Notes: a model not told the origin generated them from the letters alone. A stretch of DNA of 9,454 bases from Anaerolineaceae bacterium (GCA_011620445.1 WOZB01000297.1:3859-13312), one strand, 5' to 3'; shown: positions 1 through 7,609, numbered from the stretch's first letter. Translations and numbers: made by a program.

Positions 1-360
1 CGCACCCCAATTTCCAAGGGCATTGAGATCATCGAAGGTTTACGCGGCCACACTTCCGGCCTATGCGTGCCCACTTTCGTAGTAGACGCTCCCGGCGGCG
101 GCGGTAAGATCCCGGTCATGCCCGATTACCAAATCTCACAAGCGCCCGATCGCGTGGTACTGAGAAACTTTGAAGGCGTCATCACCACCTATAAAGAGCC
201 AGGCGAATACCATCAGGATTGCCACTGTTCCGTTTGCAGCGGCAAAGAGAATATCCAAATGATCGGCGTTTCGGGTCTGTTAGCCGGTCAACAAATGACG
301 ATTGAGCCTAAAGTGTTGCTACGCAAGGAAAAAATTGATGAGGGCATACGTTACGAATGA
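1..360 (+). CDS. kamA: L-lysine 2,3-aminomutase, C-terminal part (5' end outside window)
   Basis: Radical-SAM, PLP-dependent enzyme converting L-lysine to L-beta-lysine, the first step of anaerobic lysine fermentation (cytoplasm). Only the last 119 residues are present. The frame is open from base 1, so the GTG at 67 is an internal valine codon and not a start. The segment DAPGGGGK (fragment residues 29-36) matches the substrate-binding Asp and the PLP-binding Lys of the Clostridium subterminale enzyme (D330 and K337, as I recall). CHCSVC (fragment residues 74-79) has the CxCxxC pattern of the C-terminal zinc site, and the 38-residue distance from the PLP lysine to its first Cys is the same as in that enzyme. 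The radical-SAM CxxxCxxC motif lies upstream of the window. The stop is TGA at 358-360, and kamB begins inside this gene. The close match of spacing and motifs separates it from EF-P-modifying EpmB, which is shorter and differs in this tail. Confidence 0.97.
   Translation, partial: RTPISKGIEIIEGLRGHTSGLCVPTFVVDAPGGGGKIPVMPDYQISQAPDRVVLRNFEGVITTYKEPGEYHQDCHCSVCSGKENIQMIGVSGLLAGQQMTIEPKVLLRKEKIDEGIRYE
325..330 (+). promoter_or_regulatory. Ribosome binding site deciding the kamB start
   Basis: AAGGAA lies 7 nt before the ATG at 338, inside the end of kamA. It supports ATG 338 over the upstream in-frame TTG at 302, which has no comparable site and would lengthen the overlap with kamA. Confidence 0.65.
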
Positions 361-1447
361 AGCTGAGGTAAATGTAGACGGTTTGACTTCTGAGAGCCAG
401 TTTCTGCAACTTGCCCGGCTTGAGGGGCTGTCTTCGCTTGCCTTGGTCGGCCTTTCAAAAAATTCCGGCAAGACCACCACCCTCAACCACCTCATCCGCG
501 CCTGGCAGCAGGCAGGAACGCCTCGGCCCTTAGCCCTCACCTCCATTGGCAGAGACGGTGAAGAGGAAGACGTGGTCAGTGGCCAACCCAAGCCCAGGCT
601 TTATGTATACAGCGGCACTTACCTGGCCACTGCCAGGAGCTCGCTGAACCGCTGCGATGCCTTACTGGATATCTTGGCGCTTTCCGGCATCCGCACCAAT
701 TTCGGTGAGGTGGCAATCTGTAAAGTGCTCAGCAGTGGATATGTGGAACTGGCGGGCCCTTCGCAGGCTTCTGACCTACTTGAATGTGAGCGCTTATTGC
801 GGGAACAGGATTCAAGTGGGTTTTTCGTGGTCGACGGTTCCCTTTCGCGCCGCGCCCAGGCAGGGGGCGGGCTTACCCAGGGTCTCATCCTGGCAGTCGG
901 GGCCGTAACATCGGCTAACCCCGAGGATCTCGCTGAAACCACTGCCCACGCCCTCAGTTTACTCAGCGTACCAGCCCTGGAAGCTACAACTTCTGAATAC
1001 GTGCAGAACCTTCTTGTAAGTGAGCCCTGTCTGCGTGTCATCGCGCTTCCTCAAGCGAATGATAGCCCCGCCAAAATGTTGTCACTGCCTTCCTTGGTAG
1101 GCCAGGCAAAGGCCATTGCTGGCCTTCTAGATGGCAAGTTGAAAACTTTGATGCTCAGAGGCGCCTTAACCGACAGCATCTGTAAAAGCCTTTTAGCCGA
1201 AAAACACTTTCAGGACCTCACCTTAGCGGTGGAAGATGGCACGCGGTTGTTTATCTCCCCTGGCATGCTTCGAAAACTTTTGCAAAAAGGTATTCAACTG
1301 GCAGCACTTTACCCGCTTTCTGTTCGCCTGATCTGCCTGAATCCTTTCAAAGCGGATGGTAGCCCCGCAGATAGAACGGCATTGTTAAAAGCCCTCAGAT
1401 CCATAAGCAGCATCCCGGTGGAAGATTTTGGTCCGACACTGATATAG
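338..1447 (+). CDS. kamB: KamB, P-loop protein, putative lysine 5,6-aminomutase reactivase subunit
   Basis: A 369-residue soluble protein, starting at ATG 338 and overlapping kamA by 23 nt. No signal peptide or membrane segment is visible. Residues 36-48 ([13 protein letters not shown]) form a Walker A-like loop following a hydrophobic strand. The first Gly is separated from GKT by five residues instead of the classical four, so the loop deviates from GxxxxGKT. Residues around 51-57 continue as a helix, as in P-loop NTPases. The rest is mixed alpha/beta with no motif I recognise. It sits between kamA and kamC in the order kamA-B-C-D-E known from lysine fermenters, and that order is the main basis for the name. 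Database family names call KamB a reactivase subunit for lysine 5,6-aminomutase, presumably acting with KamC to replace damaged cobalamin using ATP. That role is inference here. The location is very likely right; the biochemical role is moderately supported. Confidence 0.82.
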   Translation: MRAYVTNEAEVNVDGLTSESQFLQLARLEGLSSLALVGLSKNSGKTTTLNHLIRAWQQAGTPRPLALTSIGRDGEEEDVVSGQPKPRLYVYSGTYLATARSSLNRCDALLDILALSGIRTNFGEVAICKVLSSGYVELAGPSQASDLLECERLLREQDSSGFFVVDGSLSRRAQAGGGLTQGLILAVGAVTSANPEDLAETTAHALSLLSVPALEATTSEYVQNLLVSEPCLRVIALPQANDSPAKMLSLPSLVGQAKAIAGLLDGKLKTLMLRGALTDSICKSLLAEKHFQDLTLAVEDGTRLFISPGMLRKLLQKGIQLAALYPLSVRLICLNPFKADGSPADRTALLKALRSISSIPVEDFGPTLI

Positions 1448-1464
1448 AAGAACTTGAGACGAAG

Positions 1465-2940
1465 ATGACCATTTATCTGAACGACGCAGAAGCCAAATTG
1501 ATCGGCCTGGACGAGATTATCGCCCAGTGCCGGTGCCGCTGCCCGCAGGGCAACCGTTTAAAGACAAACCGTCATTTCTATGGCCCTGCCGATAAGAAGC
1601 CGCTCCAACAAGAATTTGACGCCATTGAAGCCCTGATGGCGCTGTTGAAGGCATCTCCCCAGGAGGTGATTGCTGCCCAGCGGTTGCTTTCACAACTCAG
1701 GGAGCTACGAGGCAGCCTTCACGGTTTGGAAAGCGAACGCCTGCTGGATGAAACGGAATTCTTCGAACTTAAGCGGGCAATCAGTATTTTCAATCAACTG
1801 GCGGAACGTAAACAGCTTTTAGAGGCAGCCAAGGTCTGCCTGACCGTTTTGGAAGAAGCCCAAAACTTGTTAGACCCGGCAGGTTCGGGTGCCCAGGGTT
1901 TTCACATCTACAGTGCCTACTCTGCCAAGCTCAGCGAACTTAGGAAAGAAAAACTTGAGCTCGAAATTCAACTTGAGGCTCAAAGCGGAGAAGCGCGGCA
2001 GCATCTGCTTAAAAAACGCAATTTGTGCTGCGCCAAAGAAGACGAAGAAGAAGAGCGCGTGCGCAGGGAACTTGGCATCCGGCTGCTGCACTGGCTGCCG
2101 GAATTACGCGCCAATCTTGAAGCCTGCGGCCAGTTGGACTTCCGACTAGCCCGGGCGGAGTTGGCACTCAAATGGCAAGCCAGGAAACCTGAAACTGTGG
2201 ACACTGGCGAGCCTGCGGAATTAACTGCGGCATGGCACCCCATGGTGCAGGCTTCACTCAAAAAATCCGGGGCTGCGTTCACACCACACTCTCTGCAAAT
2301 AAAAAAAGGCAGCACCATCATCACAGGCGCGAATATGGGCGGCAAGAGCATTGCCCTGCAGACCTGCTTCCTCAGCCTGGCACTGACACAGCTGGCATAT
2401 TTTCCGCCTTGCGAAGCCCTCAAGACACCGCTTTATGACTTCCTTTCCTTCTCAGCAGGAGAAAGCGGCAATTTCAATCTTGGTCTATCCTCTTTTGGCA
2501 TGGAAGCCATCCGGATCAGGGATGATTTTCGGCGCAGCCAGCAAAAACGCGGTTTGGTTGTGATGGATGAACCCTGCCGGGGAACCAACCCCAACGAGGC
2601 AACCGCCATCGTCCAGGCGCTTTGCCAGGCTTATGGAGCCAGCCAGTCGAGCCTGCTCATTGCTACGCATTACAAGGTCCTGCCTGGGCGAGGTTTGCAT
2701 TTTTACCGCATCAAAGGCATCCGGCAGACAGATATGGATAAACTCAGAACCGCAACCGTGCTGCAAGACAGTGAGCTCATCCGGCAAATCCAGGCGCTGA
2801 TGGACTTTGAGCTCGAAGAGGTGGACGGCAGTCAACATACTCCCTCGGCTGCCATCCAGATCGCGGAATTGTTAGGGATGGACCCGAATCTGATACAGAC
2901 AATGCAAGCACTCTGGCAGGAGGAAAAATGGCAGAAATAA
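1465..2940 (+). CDS. kamC: KamC, MutS-like ATPase, putative lysine 5,6-aminomutase reactivase ATPase
   Basis: A 491-residue protein with a MutS-family C-terminal ATPase domain. Walker A is GANMGGKS at residues 288-295, Walker B is GLVVMDEPCRGTN at 363-375 (MutS proteins have MDEIGRGT here), and IATHY at 399-403 matches the MutS FATHY switch motif. The N-terminal ~270 residues are helical and charged, like a MutS core/lever region, with a probable coiled coil around 135-215 and an acidic run at 192-197. The mismatch-recognition and connector domains of MutS are absent, as is the C-terminal Smr domain of MutS2, so DNA repair is unlikely. An unusual Cys cluster, CRCRC, occupies residues 22-26, with a further CC at 188-189. 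The start is ATG 1465, 17 nt after kamB with a weak purine-rich site (GAGACGAAG); the 3' end overlaps kamD by 13 nt. Context suggests it works with KamB on the KamDE mutase. The MutS-type ATPase is certain; the reactivase role comes from family naming and gene order. Confidence 0.88.
   Translation: MTIYLNDAEAKLIGLDEIIAQCRCRCPQGNRLKTNRHFYGPADKKPLQQEFDAIEALMALLKASPQEVIAAQRLLSQLRELRGSLHGLESERLLDETEFFELKRAISIFNQLAERKQLLEAAKVCLTVLEEAQNLLDPAGSGAQGFHIYSAYSAKLSELRKEKLELEIQLEAQSGEARQHLLKKRNLCCAKEDEEEERVRRELGIRLLHWLPELRANLEACGQLDFRLARAELALKWQARKPETVDTGEPAELTAAWHPMVQASLKKSGAAFTPHSLQIKKGSTIITGANMGGKSIALQTCFLSLALTQLAYFPPCEALKTPLYDFLSFSAGESGNFNLGLSSFGMEAIRIRDDFRRSQQKRGLVVMDEPCRGTNPNEATAIVQALCQAYGASQSSLLIATHYKVLPGRGLHFYRIKGIRQTDMDKLRTATVLQDSELIRQIQALMDFELEEVDGSQHTPSAAIQIAELLGMDPNLIQTMQALWQEEKWQK
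2918..2923 (+). promoter_or_regulatory. Ribosome binding site of kamD inside kamC
   Basis: A full AGGAGG lies 4 nt before the ATG at 2928, within the last codons of kamC. It fixes the kamD start and implies coupled translation of the ATPase and the mutase subunit. Confidence 0.75.
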
Positions 2941-4529
2941 GACTCGACTGGGAGGAGGTGGCTGCAGCCCGGGAGGCTGCCAGGCAAATCGCGGAAGACA
3001 CCCACGACTACCTTGAGCGCTTTACCACCCTCACCGTTGAACGCGCTGTTTGCCGTCTGCTGGGTATTGACGGTGTGGACGACGCTGGTGTACCTCTGCC
3101 TAATGTCGTTGTGGATCACCTCAACGATAAGGGCGTGCTCAACCAAGGAGCTTCCCACTGGATTGGCCAGGGCGCACTGGCTTTGGGCAAAAAGCCACAA
3201 GAGTTGGCAGAAGCAATCGCCAAAGGCAGCCTCGACCTGAGCAGGGTCGAAGTTCAGAACCCTTACGAAGTGCAGATTTGGGCTGAAAAACGAGCCCAGG
3301 AAACGCTTGAACGTATTCGCTCCAATCGTCTGACGCGGGAAGCTAAACTGCAGGAATTTGGCGACCATGCCGGCCCGTTGATTTATGTCATTGTAGCAAC
3401 AGGTAACATCTACGAAGATATTACCCAGGCAAAAGCAGCCGCCAAGCAAGGCGCGCATATCATCGCTGTCATCCGCACAACCGGCCAGAGCCTCCTGGAC
3501 TATGTGCCTTATGGCGCTACCACCGAGGGTTTTGGCGGCACCGTGGCTACCCAGGAAAACTTCCGCCTGATGCGCGAAGCCCTTGATGAAAGCGGAGAAG
3601 AACTAGGCCGCTACATCCGCCTCTGCAATTACTGTTCAGGTTTGTGCATGCCCGAAATCGCGGTAATGGGGGCCTTTGAACGCCTGGATGTGATGCTGAA
3701 CGATGCCCTTTACGGCATCTTGTTTAGGGACATCAACATGCAGCGCACCTTGATTGACCAGAGTTTCTCGCGCATGATTAATGGCGCGGCCGGGGTCATC
3801 ATCAATACTGGCGAAGACAATTACCTGACCACTTCCGACGCTTTTGATGAAGCCCACACCGTACTGGCTTCGCAATTCATCAACGAACAATTTGCGCTCA
3901 AAGCCGGGATGCCCGAAGAGCAAATGGGGCTAGGGCACGCCTACGAAATGGACCCTGCCCTCAAAAACTCTTTTCTCTTTGAACTCGCCCAGGCGCAAAT
4001 GGCGCGCCAGATCTTCCCCAAGGCGCCGCTTAAATATATGCCTCCTACCAAATTCATGACCGGCAATATTTTTAAAGGCCATGTGCAGGATGCCCTCTTC
4101 AATATGGTCACGGTTGTCACCCATCAGCGCATTCAACTTTTGGGCATGCTTACGGAGGCTATCCATACCCCCTTCATGGCTGACCGCGCCCTGGCAATTG
4201 AGAATGCGCGTTACATCGCCACTGCCATGGCAGATCTGGGTGATGAAATCGAATTTAAGGATGGAGGATTGATAGAACAGCGCGCTCGCAATGTGCTTAG
4301 CCAGGCCCTCGACCTGTTGCAGGGTATTCGCAGGGATGGCTTATTTCAAACTCTCGAAGAAGGTAAATTTGCCGGCATCAAACGCTCGATGGAAGGCGGC
4401 AAAGGTCTGTCTGGTGTCATTGAAAAGGCTAATAATTATACTAATCCCTTTATTCCACTGCTGCTGAAAGAGCAAGCTGATTGGGCAGAACTTAAAGCAG
4501 CACAGTCCAGGCCAGGAGGTCAAAAGTGA
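2928..4529 (+). CDS. kamD: Lysine 5,6-aminomutase alpha subunit
   Basis: The large catalytic subunit (533 residues) of the adenosylcobalamin- and PLP-dependent mutase that moves the terminal amino group of L-beta-lysine or D-lysine to the neighbouring carbon, giving 3,5- or 2,5-diaminohexanoate. It forms the TIM-barrel that holds PLP together with KamE. Residues known to contact PLP or substrate in the Clostridium sticklandii structure (as I recall R184, S189, Y193, S238, Y263, R268, D298) are all found here shifted by exactly one: R183, S188, Y192, S237, Y262, R267 and D297. That constant offset supports both identity and the chosen start. Length is slightly above the usual ~515. A Cys-rich stretch CNYCSGLC surrounds S237. 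It overlaps kamC by 13 nt and kamE by 4 nt. The related ornithine 4,5-aminomutase is organised differently (small OraS, large OraE with its own B12 domain), so it is excluded. Confidence 0.98.
   Translation: MAEIRLDWEEVAAAREAARQIAEDTHDYLERFTTLTVERAVCRLLGIDGVDDAGVPLPNVVVDHLNDKGVLNQGASHWIGQGALALGKKPQELAEAIAKGSLDLSRVEVQNPYEVQIWAEKRAQETLERIRSNRLTREAKLQEFGDHAGPLIYVIVATGNIYEDITQAKAAAKQGAHIIAVIRTTGQSLLDYVPYGATTEGFGGTVATQENFRLMREALDESGEELGRYIRLCNYCSGLCMPEIAVMGAFERLDVMLNDALYGILFRDINMQRTLIDQSFSRMINGAAGVIINTGEDNYLTTSDAFDEAHTVLASQFINEQFALKAGMPEEQMGLGHAYEMDPALKNSFLFELAQAQMARQIFPKAPLKYMPPTKFMTGNIFKGHVQDALFNMVTVVTHQRIQLLGMLTEAIHTPFMADRALAIENARYIATAMADLGDEIEFKDGGLIEQRARNVLSQALDLLQGIRRDGLFQTLEEGKFAGIKRSMEGGKGLSGVIEKANNYTNPFIPLLLKEQADWAELKAAQSRPGGQK
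4514..4520 (+). promoter_or_regulatory. Ribosome binding site of kamE
   Basis: AGGAGGT lies 5 nt before the GTG at 4526, inside the end of kamD. It supports use of the GTG start, whose last two bases form part of the kamD TGA stop. Confidence 0.75.
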
Positions 4530-5320
4530 GCAAGGGACTTTACAGCACCTCAAAGAAAGATTTTGATCGTTCGCTTGACCTGAAAAAGCTCAAGCCATAT
4601 GGCGACACCATGAACGACGGCAAAGTGCAGCTCTCTTTCACTTTGCCAGTACCGGATTCAGAGCAGGCTGTTGAAGCCGCCCGTCTCTTGGCTTTGCGCA
4701 TGGGTCTGTCTGAGCCCCTGGTAGCTCATCACCAGGCTCTGGATCGGGATTTTACCTTCTTCGTTGTCTACGGTGGATTAACCCACACCGTTGACTTCAC
4801 CCAGATCCATGTGGATGCTGTTGACGTGCAGGTGATGTCTATGGCTGAAACGGATGAATTCATCCGTAGGTACTTTGGCCGCAAATTACGCGTCCTTGGT
4901 GCCAGCACCGGCACGGATGCCCACACGGTAGGCATTGACGCTATCATGAATATGAAGGGGTATGCCGGGCATTACGGACTGGAACGTTATAAGATGATTG
5001 AAGCTTTGAATCTGGGCAGCCAGGTAAGCAATGAAGATTTCATCCGAAAAGCAGTGGAATTCGATGCGGATGTGTTGCTGGTTTCGCAAACAGTTACCCA
5101 GAAAAACATACACATCGAAAACCTGACCGAACTTGTAGAACTTTTGGAAGCAGAAGGTTTACGGCAGCGATTTTTGCTGCTGATCGGCGGCCCACGCATC
5201 AGCCACGAATTGGCAAAGGAAATCGGTGCAGATGCTGGTTTTGGCCCAGGCAAATTTGCGGATGATGTGGCCAGCTTTATTTGTGAGGAACTGGCAAAAC
5301 GCCAGGAATTGCATCAGTAA
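4526..5320 (+). CDS. kamE: Lysine 5,6-aminomutase beta subunit, cobalamin-binding
   Basis: The 264-residue B12-carrying partner of KamD (about 262 in C. sticklandii). Its Rossmann-like domain holds adenosylcobalamin base-off/His-on: the DxHxxG signature is D131-A-H133-T-V-G136, followed by a VSQT segment and IGGPR near the C-terminus, the usual three B12 landmarks. His133 would be the lower axial ligand. Lys144, in NMKGYAG, sits where the C. sticklandii enzyme forms the PLP Schiff base (K144), with identical numbering for both residues. The N-terminal ~80 residues form the dimerisation part. Translation starts at GTG 4526 in a GTGA overlap with the kamD stop, giving tight stoichiometric coupling of the two subunits. 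All key residues are intact, so the enzyme should be active. Confidence 0.98.
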   Translation: MSKGLYSTSKKDFDRSLDLKKLKPYGDTMNDGKVQLSFTLPVPDSEQAVEAARLLALRMGLSEPLVAHHQALDRDFTFFVVYGGLTHTVDFTQIHVDAVDVQVMSMAETDEFIRRYFGRKLRVLGASTGTDAHTVGIDAIMNMKGYAGHYGLERYKMIEALNLGSQVSNEDFIRKAVEFDADVLLVSQTVTQKNIHIENLTELVELLEAEGLRQRFLLLIGGPRISHELAKEIGADAGFGPGKFADDVASFICEELAKRQELHQ

Positions 5321-5370
5321 TTTCAAAGATTTTTACGCTGAACCAATCAACGACGACCAATTGGAGTTAT

Positions 5371-6027
5371 ATGAACAAGATAATCAGCCTGGAAGAAGCA
5401 GTAGCCAAGGTCAAAGAAGGCGATACCGTGATGGTGGGTGGCTTTTTGGGGGTTGGCACGCCAGAAAAGTTGATCGACGCTCTGGTTGCCAAGGGCACCA
5501 GGGATCTCACGTTGATCTGTAACGATACCGCATTCATCAATTGTGGAGTCGGCAAAATGGTGGTTGCCAAATTATTCAAAAAGATTATCGCCTCCCATAT
5601 CGGTACCAATAAAGAAACCGGCCGCCAGATGCTGGAAGGTGAAACTGAAGTGGAACTGGTGCCCCAGGGCACGCTGATTGAACGTATACGTGCTGGCGGT
5701 TTTGGCTTGGGAGGGGTACTGACCAGAACTGGTCTTGGGACTGAAGTAGCCAAAGGCAAACAAATAGTGCAGGTGGATGGCCAGGATTACTTACTTGAAA
5801 AGCCCTTACATGCGGATGTGGCCTTGTTATTCGCCCAAAAAGTGGATAGAGAAGGCAATATGAGTTTTCATGGAGCTACCCGCAATTTCAACGTCTATAT
5901 GGGTTCAGCAGCCACAACCAGCATTGTTGAAGCCAGGGAAGTCATCAGGGAGGGTTTTATGGACCCAGATCAGGTGGTTGTGCCCGGCATCTTCGTCAAG
6001 TACATTGTCGATGGAGGTGCGCTATGA
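5371..6027 (+). CDS. atoD: Butyrate/acetoacetate CoA-transferase, subunit A (alpha)
   Basis: A 218-residue family I CoA-transferase subunit. GGFLGVGTP at residues 23-31 is the family's CoA-binding signature. With AtoA it exchanges CoA between a short-chain acyl-CoA and acetoacetate. In lysine fermentation the likely reaction is butyryl-CoA plus acetoacetate giving butyrate plus acetoacetyl-CoA, the butyrate-releasing step. It starts at ATG 5371 with TGGAG 4 nt upstream, 50 nt after kamE; the spacer holds no terminator or clear promoter, so it is probably cotranscribed with the kam genes. The ATGA overlap with atoA is typical of this subunit pair. Succinyl-CoA:3-ketoacid or acetate:acetoacetate specificity cannot be excluded from sequence; butyrate specificity is inferred from the neighbours. 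Confidence 0.92.
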   Translation: MNKIISLEEAVAKVKEGDTVMVGGFLGVGTPEKLIDALVAKGTRDLTLICNDTAFINCGVGKMVVAKLFKKIIASHIGTNKETGRQMLEGETEVELVPQGTLIERIRAGGFGLGGVLTRTGLGTEVAKGKQIVQVDGQDYLLEKPLHADVALLFAQKVDREGNMSFHGATRNFNVYMGSAATTSIVEAREVIREGFMDPDQVVVPGIFVKYIVDGGAL

Positions 6028-6686
6028 TGGATAAACAAGCCATGCAGGAATTTATCGCCAGGCGGGTAGCGCTGGAATTCAAACAAGGCGACCTGGTTAA
6101 TTTAGGCATTGGTTTACCTACCCTGGTGGCTAATTTTGTACCAGCAGAAAAAGAGGTTATCTTCCAGTCCGAAAATGGCTGCATCCGCCTGGGTCCTGCC
6201 CCTGAACCGCAAAATGTTGATCCCTGTATTACCAACGCAGGAGCCGTCCCGGCATCCTTACTACCTGGAGGAGCCTTTATTGATTCTGCGATGTCCTTTG
6301 GCATCATCCGCGGCGGCCACGTGGACGTGACGGTGCTGGGTGCCTTGCAAGTAGCTGAAAATGGGGACATTGCCAATTACATGATTCCCGGCAAGATGGT
6401 GCCCGGCATGGGCGGTGCCATGGACCTGCTGAGCGGAGCCAAAAAGGTGATCGTAGCCATGGAACACACTGCCAAAGGCGCCCCTAAACTGATGAAATCC
6501 TGTGACCTGCCCCTCACAGCCATTAAGGCAGTGGATTTGATTGTCACCGAAATGGGTGTGATCGAGGTGACCGAGGTTGGCTTTTTGCTGGTGGAACGCA
6601 ATCCGGAATATTCCATCGATGAGATCAGGCAAAACACTGGCGCTGAATTGCACATCAGCCCCAACCTGATCGATATGGCCCTCTAA
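6024..6686 (+). CDS. atoA: Butyrate/acetoacetate CoA-transferase, subunit B (beta)
   Basis: A 220-residue catalytic partner of AtoD. The SENG motif at residues 49-52 supplies the catalytic glutamate (E50) that forms the glutamyl-CoA thioester, and NLGIGLPT at 26-33 is the conserved segment before it. NAGAVPASLLPGG and GKMVPGMGGAMDL are further hallmarks of the beta subunit. The first ATG (6024) overlaps the atoD stop as ATGA; a second ATG at 6027 is also possible, and GGAGGT at 6013-6018 lies 5 nt from the first and 8 nt from the second. It is the last gene of the plus-strand set and ends 26 nt before the terminator hairpin. Length and motifs are complete. Confidence 0.93.
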   Translation: MMDKQAMQEFIARRVALEFKQGDLVNLGIGLPTLVANFVPAEKEVIFQSENGCIRLGPAPEPQNVDPCITNAGAVPASLLPGGAFIDSAMSFGIIRGGHVDVTVLGALQVAENGDIANYMIPGKMVPGMGGAMDLLSGAKKVIVAMEHTAKGAPKLMKSCDLPLTAIKAVDLIVTEMGVIEVTEVGFLLVERNPEYSIDEIRQNTGAELHISPNLIDMAL

Positions 6687-6712
6687 GTTTCCTGGCCTGA
6701 AAGAAATTAAGA

Positions 6713-6740
6713 AAAATTGAGCGTGAGTACGCTCAATTTT
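6713..6740. terminator. Bidirectional intrinsic terminator between convergent operons
   Basis: A perfect inverted repeat: left arm AAAATTGAGCGT (6713-6724), loop GAGT (6725-6728), right arm ACGCTCAATTTT (6729-6740). The arms pair over 12 bp, with a GC-richer part next to the loop and A/T tracts at the outer ends. On either strand the RNA hairpin ends in a run of U, so the same element can stop transcription from atoA (plus) and hbd (minus). It sits in the only convergent spacer of the window. The T tract is short (four), so efficiency is uncertain. Confidence 0.82.
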
Positions 6741-6763
6741 GATGTAAATCAAGGATTGCCAGG

Positions 6764-7597
6764 CTAATAAGTGTAAAAACCTGCGCCTGATTTACGGCCA
6801 AGGCGCCCCCCGCGCACCATTTTGCGAAGCAAGGGATGGGCACGGTATTTCGTATCTCCTGTTTCTTCCTCAAGCACGTCCATGACCGCCAGGCAGACAT
6901 CCAGGCCAATCAGATCGCCCAGTTCCAGCGGTCCCATCGGGTGACTGGCACCCAGTTTCATGGCCGTGTCGATGCCTTCGACGCTGGCAATACCTTCAGC
7001 ATAAATACCCACAGCCTCGTTGATCATCGGGATGAGGATGCGGTTGACCACGAAGCCAGGTGCCTCAAGCACAACCACAGGGGTTTTGCCCAAATCGCGG
7101 GCAATCTGGCTAACTTGTTCCACTAAATCCGGGGGTGTGTTGAGCCCCGGGATGACTTCCACCAGTTTCATCACTGGAGCTGGATTGAAGAAATGCATGC
7201 CGATCAGGGGCCTTTTCAAACCATGCCCGATCTCAGTGATCGAAAGCGAGGACGAGTTGGTGGCAAAAAGGCAATCCGGCTTGGCAATGACATCCAGGGC
7301 GCTGAAGGTCTCTTTTTTAAGAGGCATGGACTCAAGCACAGCTTCGACTATCAGATCGCAATCAGAAAAAGCTGATTTTTCAACCGGGTTAATGCGGTTC
7401 AATACCTGGTATGCAGCTTCCTGTTCCATCTTAGCTGCGTCCACACGCTTTTGCAGACCTTTGGCAATGCGCTCCTTGCCTTTCACCGCCAGGTCCAGGT
7501 TCACATCTGCCAGGAGCACGTTGTTACCTTCCACCTGGGCAAATGCCTGGGCAATCCCGCTGCCCATCGTACCGGCGCCAATGATTCCTATCTTCAT
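6764..7597 (-). CDS. hbd: 3-hydroxybutyryl-CoA dehydrogenase
   Basis: A 277-residue NAD(P)-dependent dehydrogenase interconverting acetoacetyl-CoA and 3-hydroxybutyryl-CoA. The N-terminal Rossmann motif GAGTMG is at residues 7-12, and the acidic D31 at the end of the second strand favours NAD over NADP. The catalytic His is H135 in GMHFFNPAP (133-141), with N138 of the same motif and E85 as expected partners; NSSSLS (114-119) is the usual substrate-side motif. The C-terminal helical domain ends in KSGAGFYTY, a typical single-domain Hbd ending. It starts at ATG 7597 with AAGGAG 8 nt upstream and is the last gene of the minus-strand set, 12 nt after crt. It reduces acetoacetyl-CoA towards butyryl-CoA or runs in the oxidative direction, depending on redox state. 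Complete, with no oddities. Confidence 0.96.
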   Translation of the reverse strand: MKIGIIGAGTMGSGIAQAFAQVEGNNVLLADVNLDLAVKGKERIAKGLQKRVDAAKMEQEAAYQVLNRINPVEKSAFSDCDLIVEAVLESMPLKKETFSALDVIAKPDCLFATNSSSLSITEIGHGLKRPLIGMHFFNPAPVMKLVEVIPGLNTPPDLVEQVSQIARDLGKTPVVVLEAPGFVVNRILIPMINEAVGIYAEGIASVEGIDTAMKLGASHPMGPLELGDLIGLDVCLAVMDVLEEETGDTKYRAHPLLRKMVRGGRLGRKSGAGFYTY

Positions 7598-7609
7598 CGC
7601 AAGCTCTCC

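Noticed and set aside
302..337. Upstream TTG start that would lengthen KamB by 12 residues
   Set aside because: No ribosome binding site precedes it; ATG 338 has AAGGAA at a proper distance and a shorter overlap with kamA.
1465..2940. DNA mismatch repair gene mutS or mutS2
   Set aside because: Only the ATPase and core-like regions are present; mismatch-recognition, connector and Smr domains are missing, and the gene is embedded in the lysine aminomutase operon.
2832..3458. 208-codon open frame on the minus strand opposite kamD
   Set aside because: It lies entirely opposite well-identified kamC/kamD coding sequence, matches no family I recognise and has low-complexity shadow composition.
2928..5320. 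Ornithine 4,5-aminomutase (OraS/OraE)
   Set aside because: Subunit sizes and the location of the B12 and PLP residues (H133 and K144 on the 264-residue subunit) match lysine 5,6-aminomutase.
5321..5370. Promoter or regulator site between kamE and atoD
   Set aside because: The 50-nt spacer shows only a ribosome binding site; no convincing -35/-10 pair or inverted repeat is visible.
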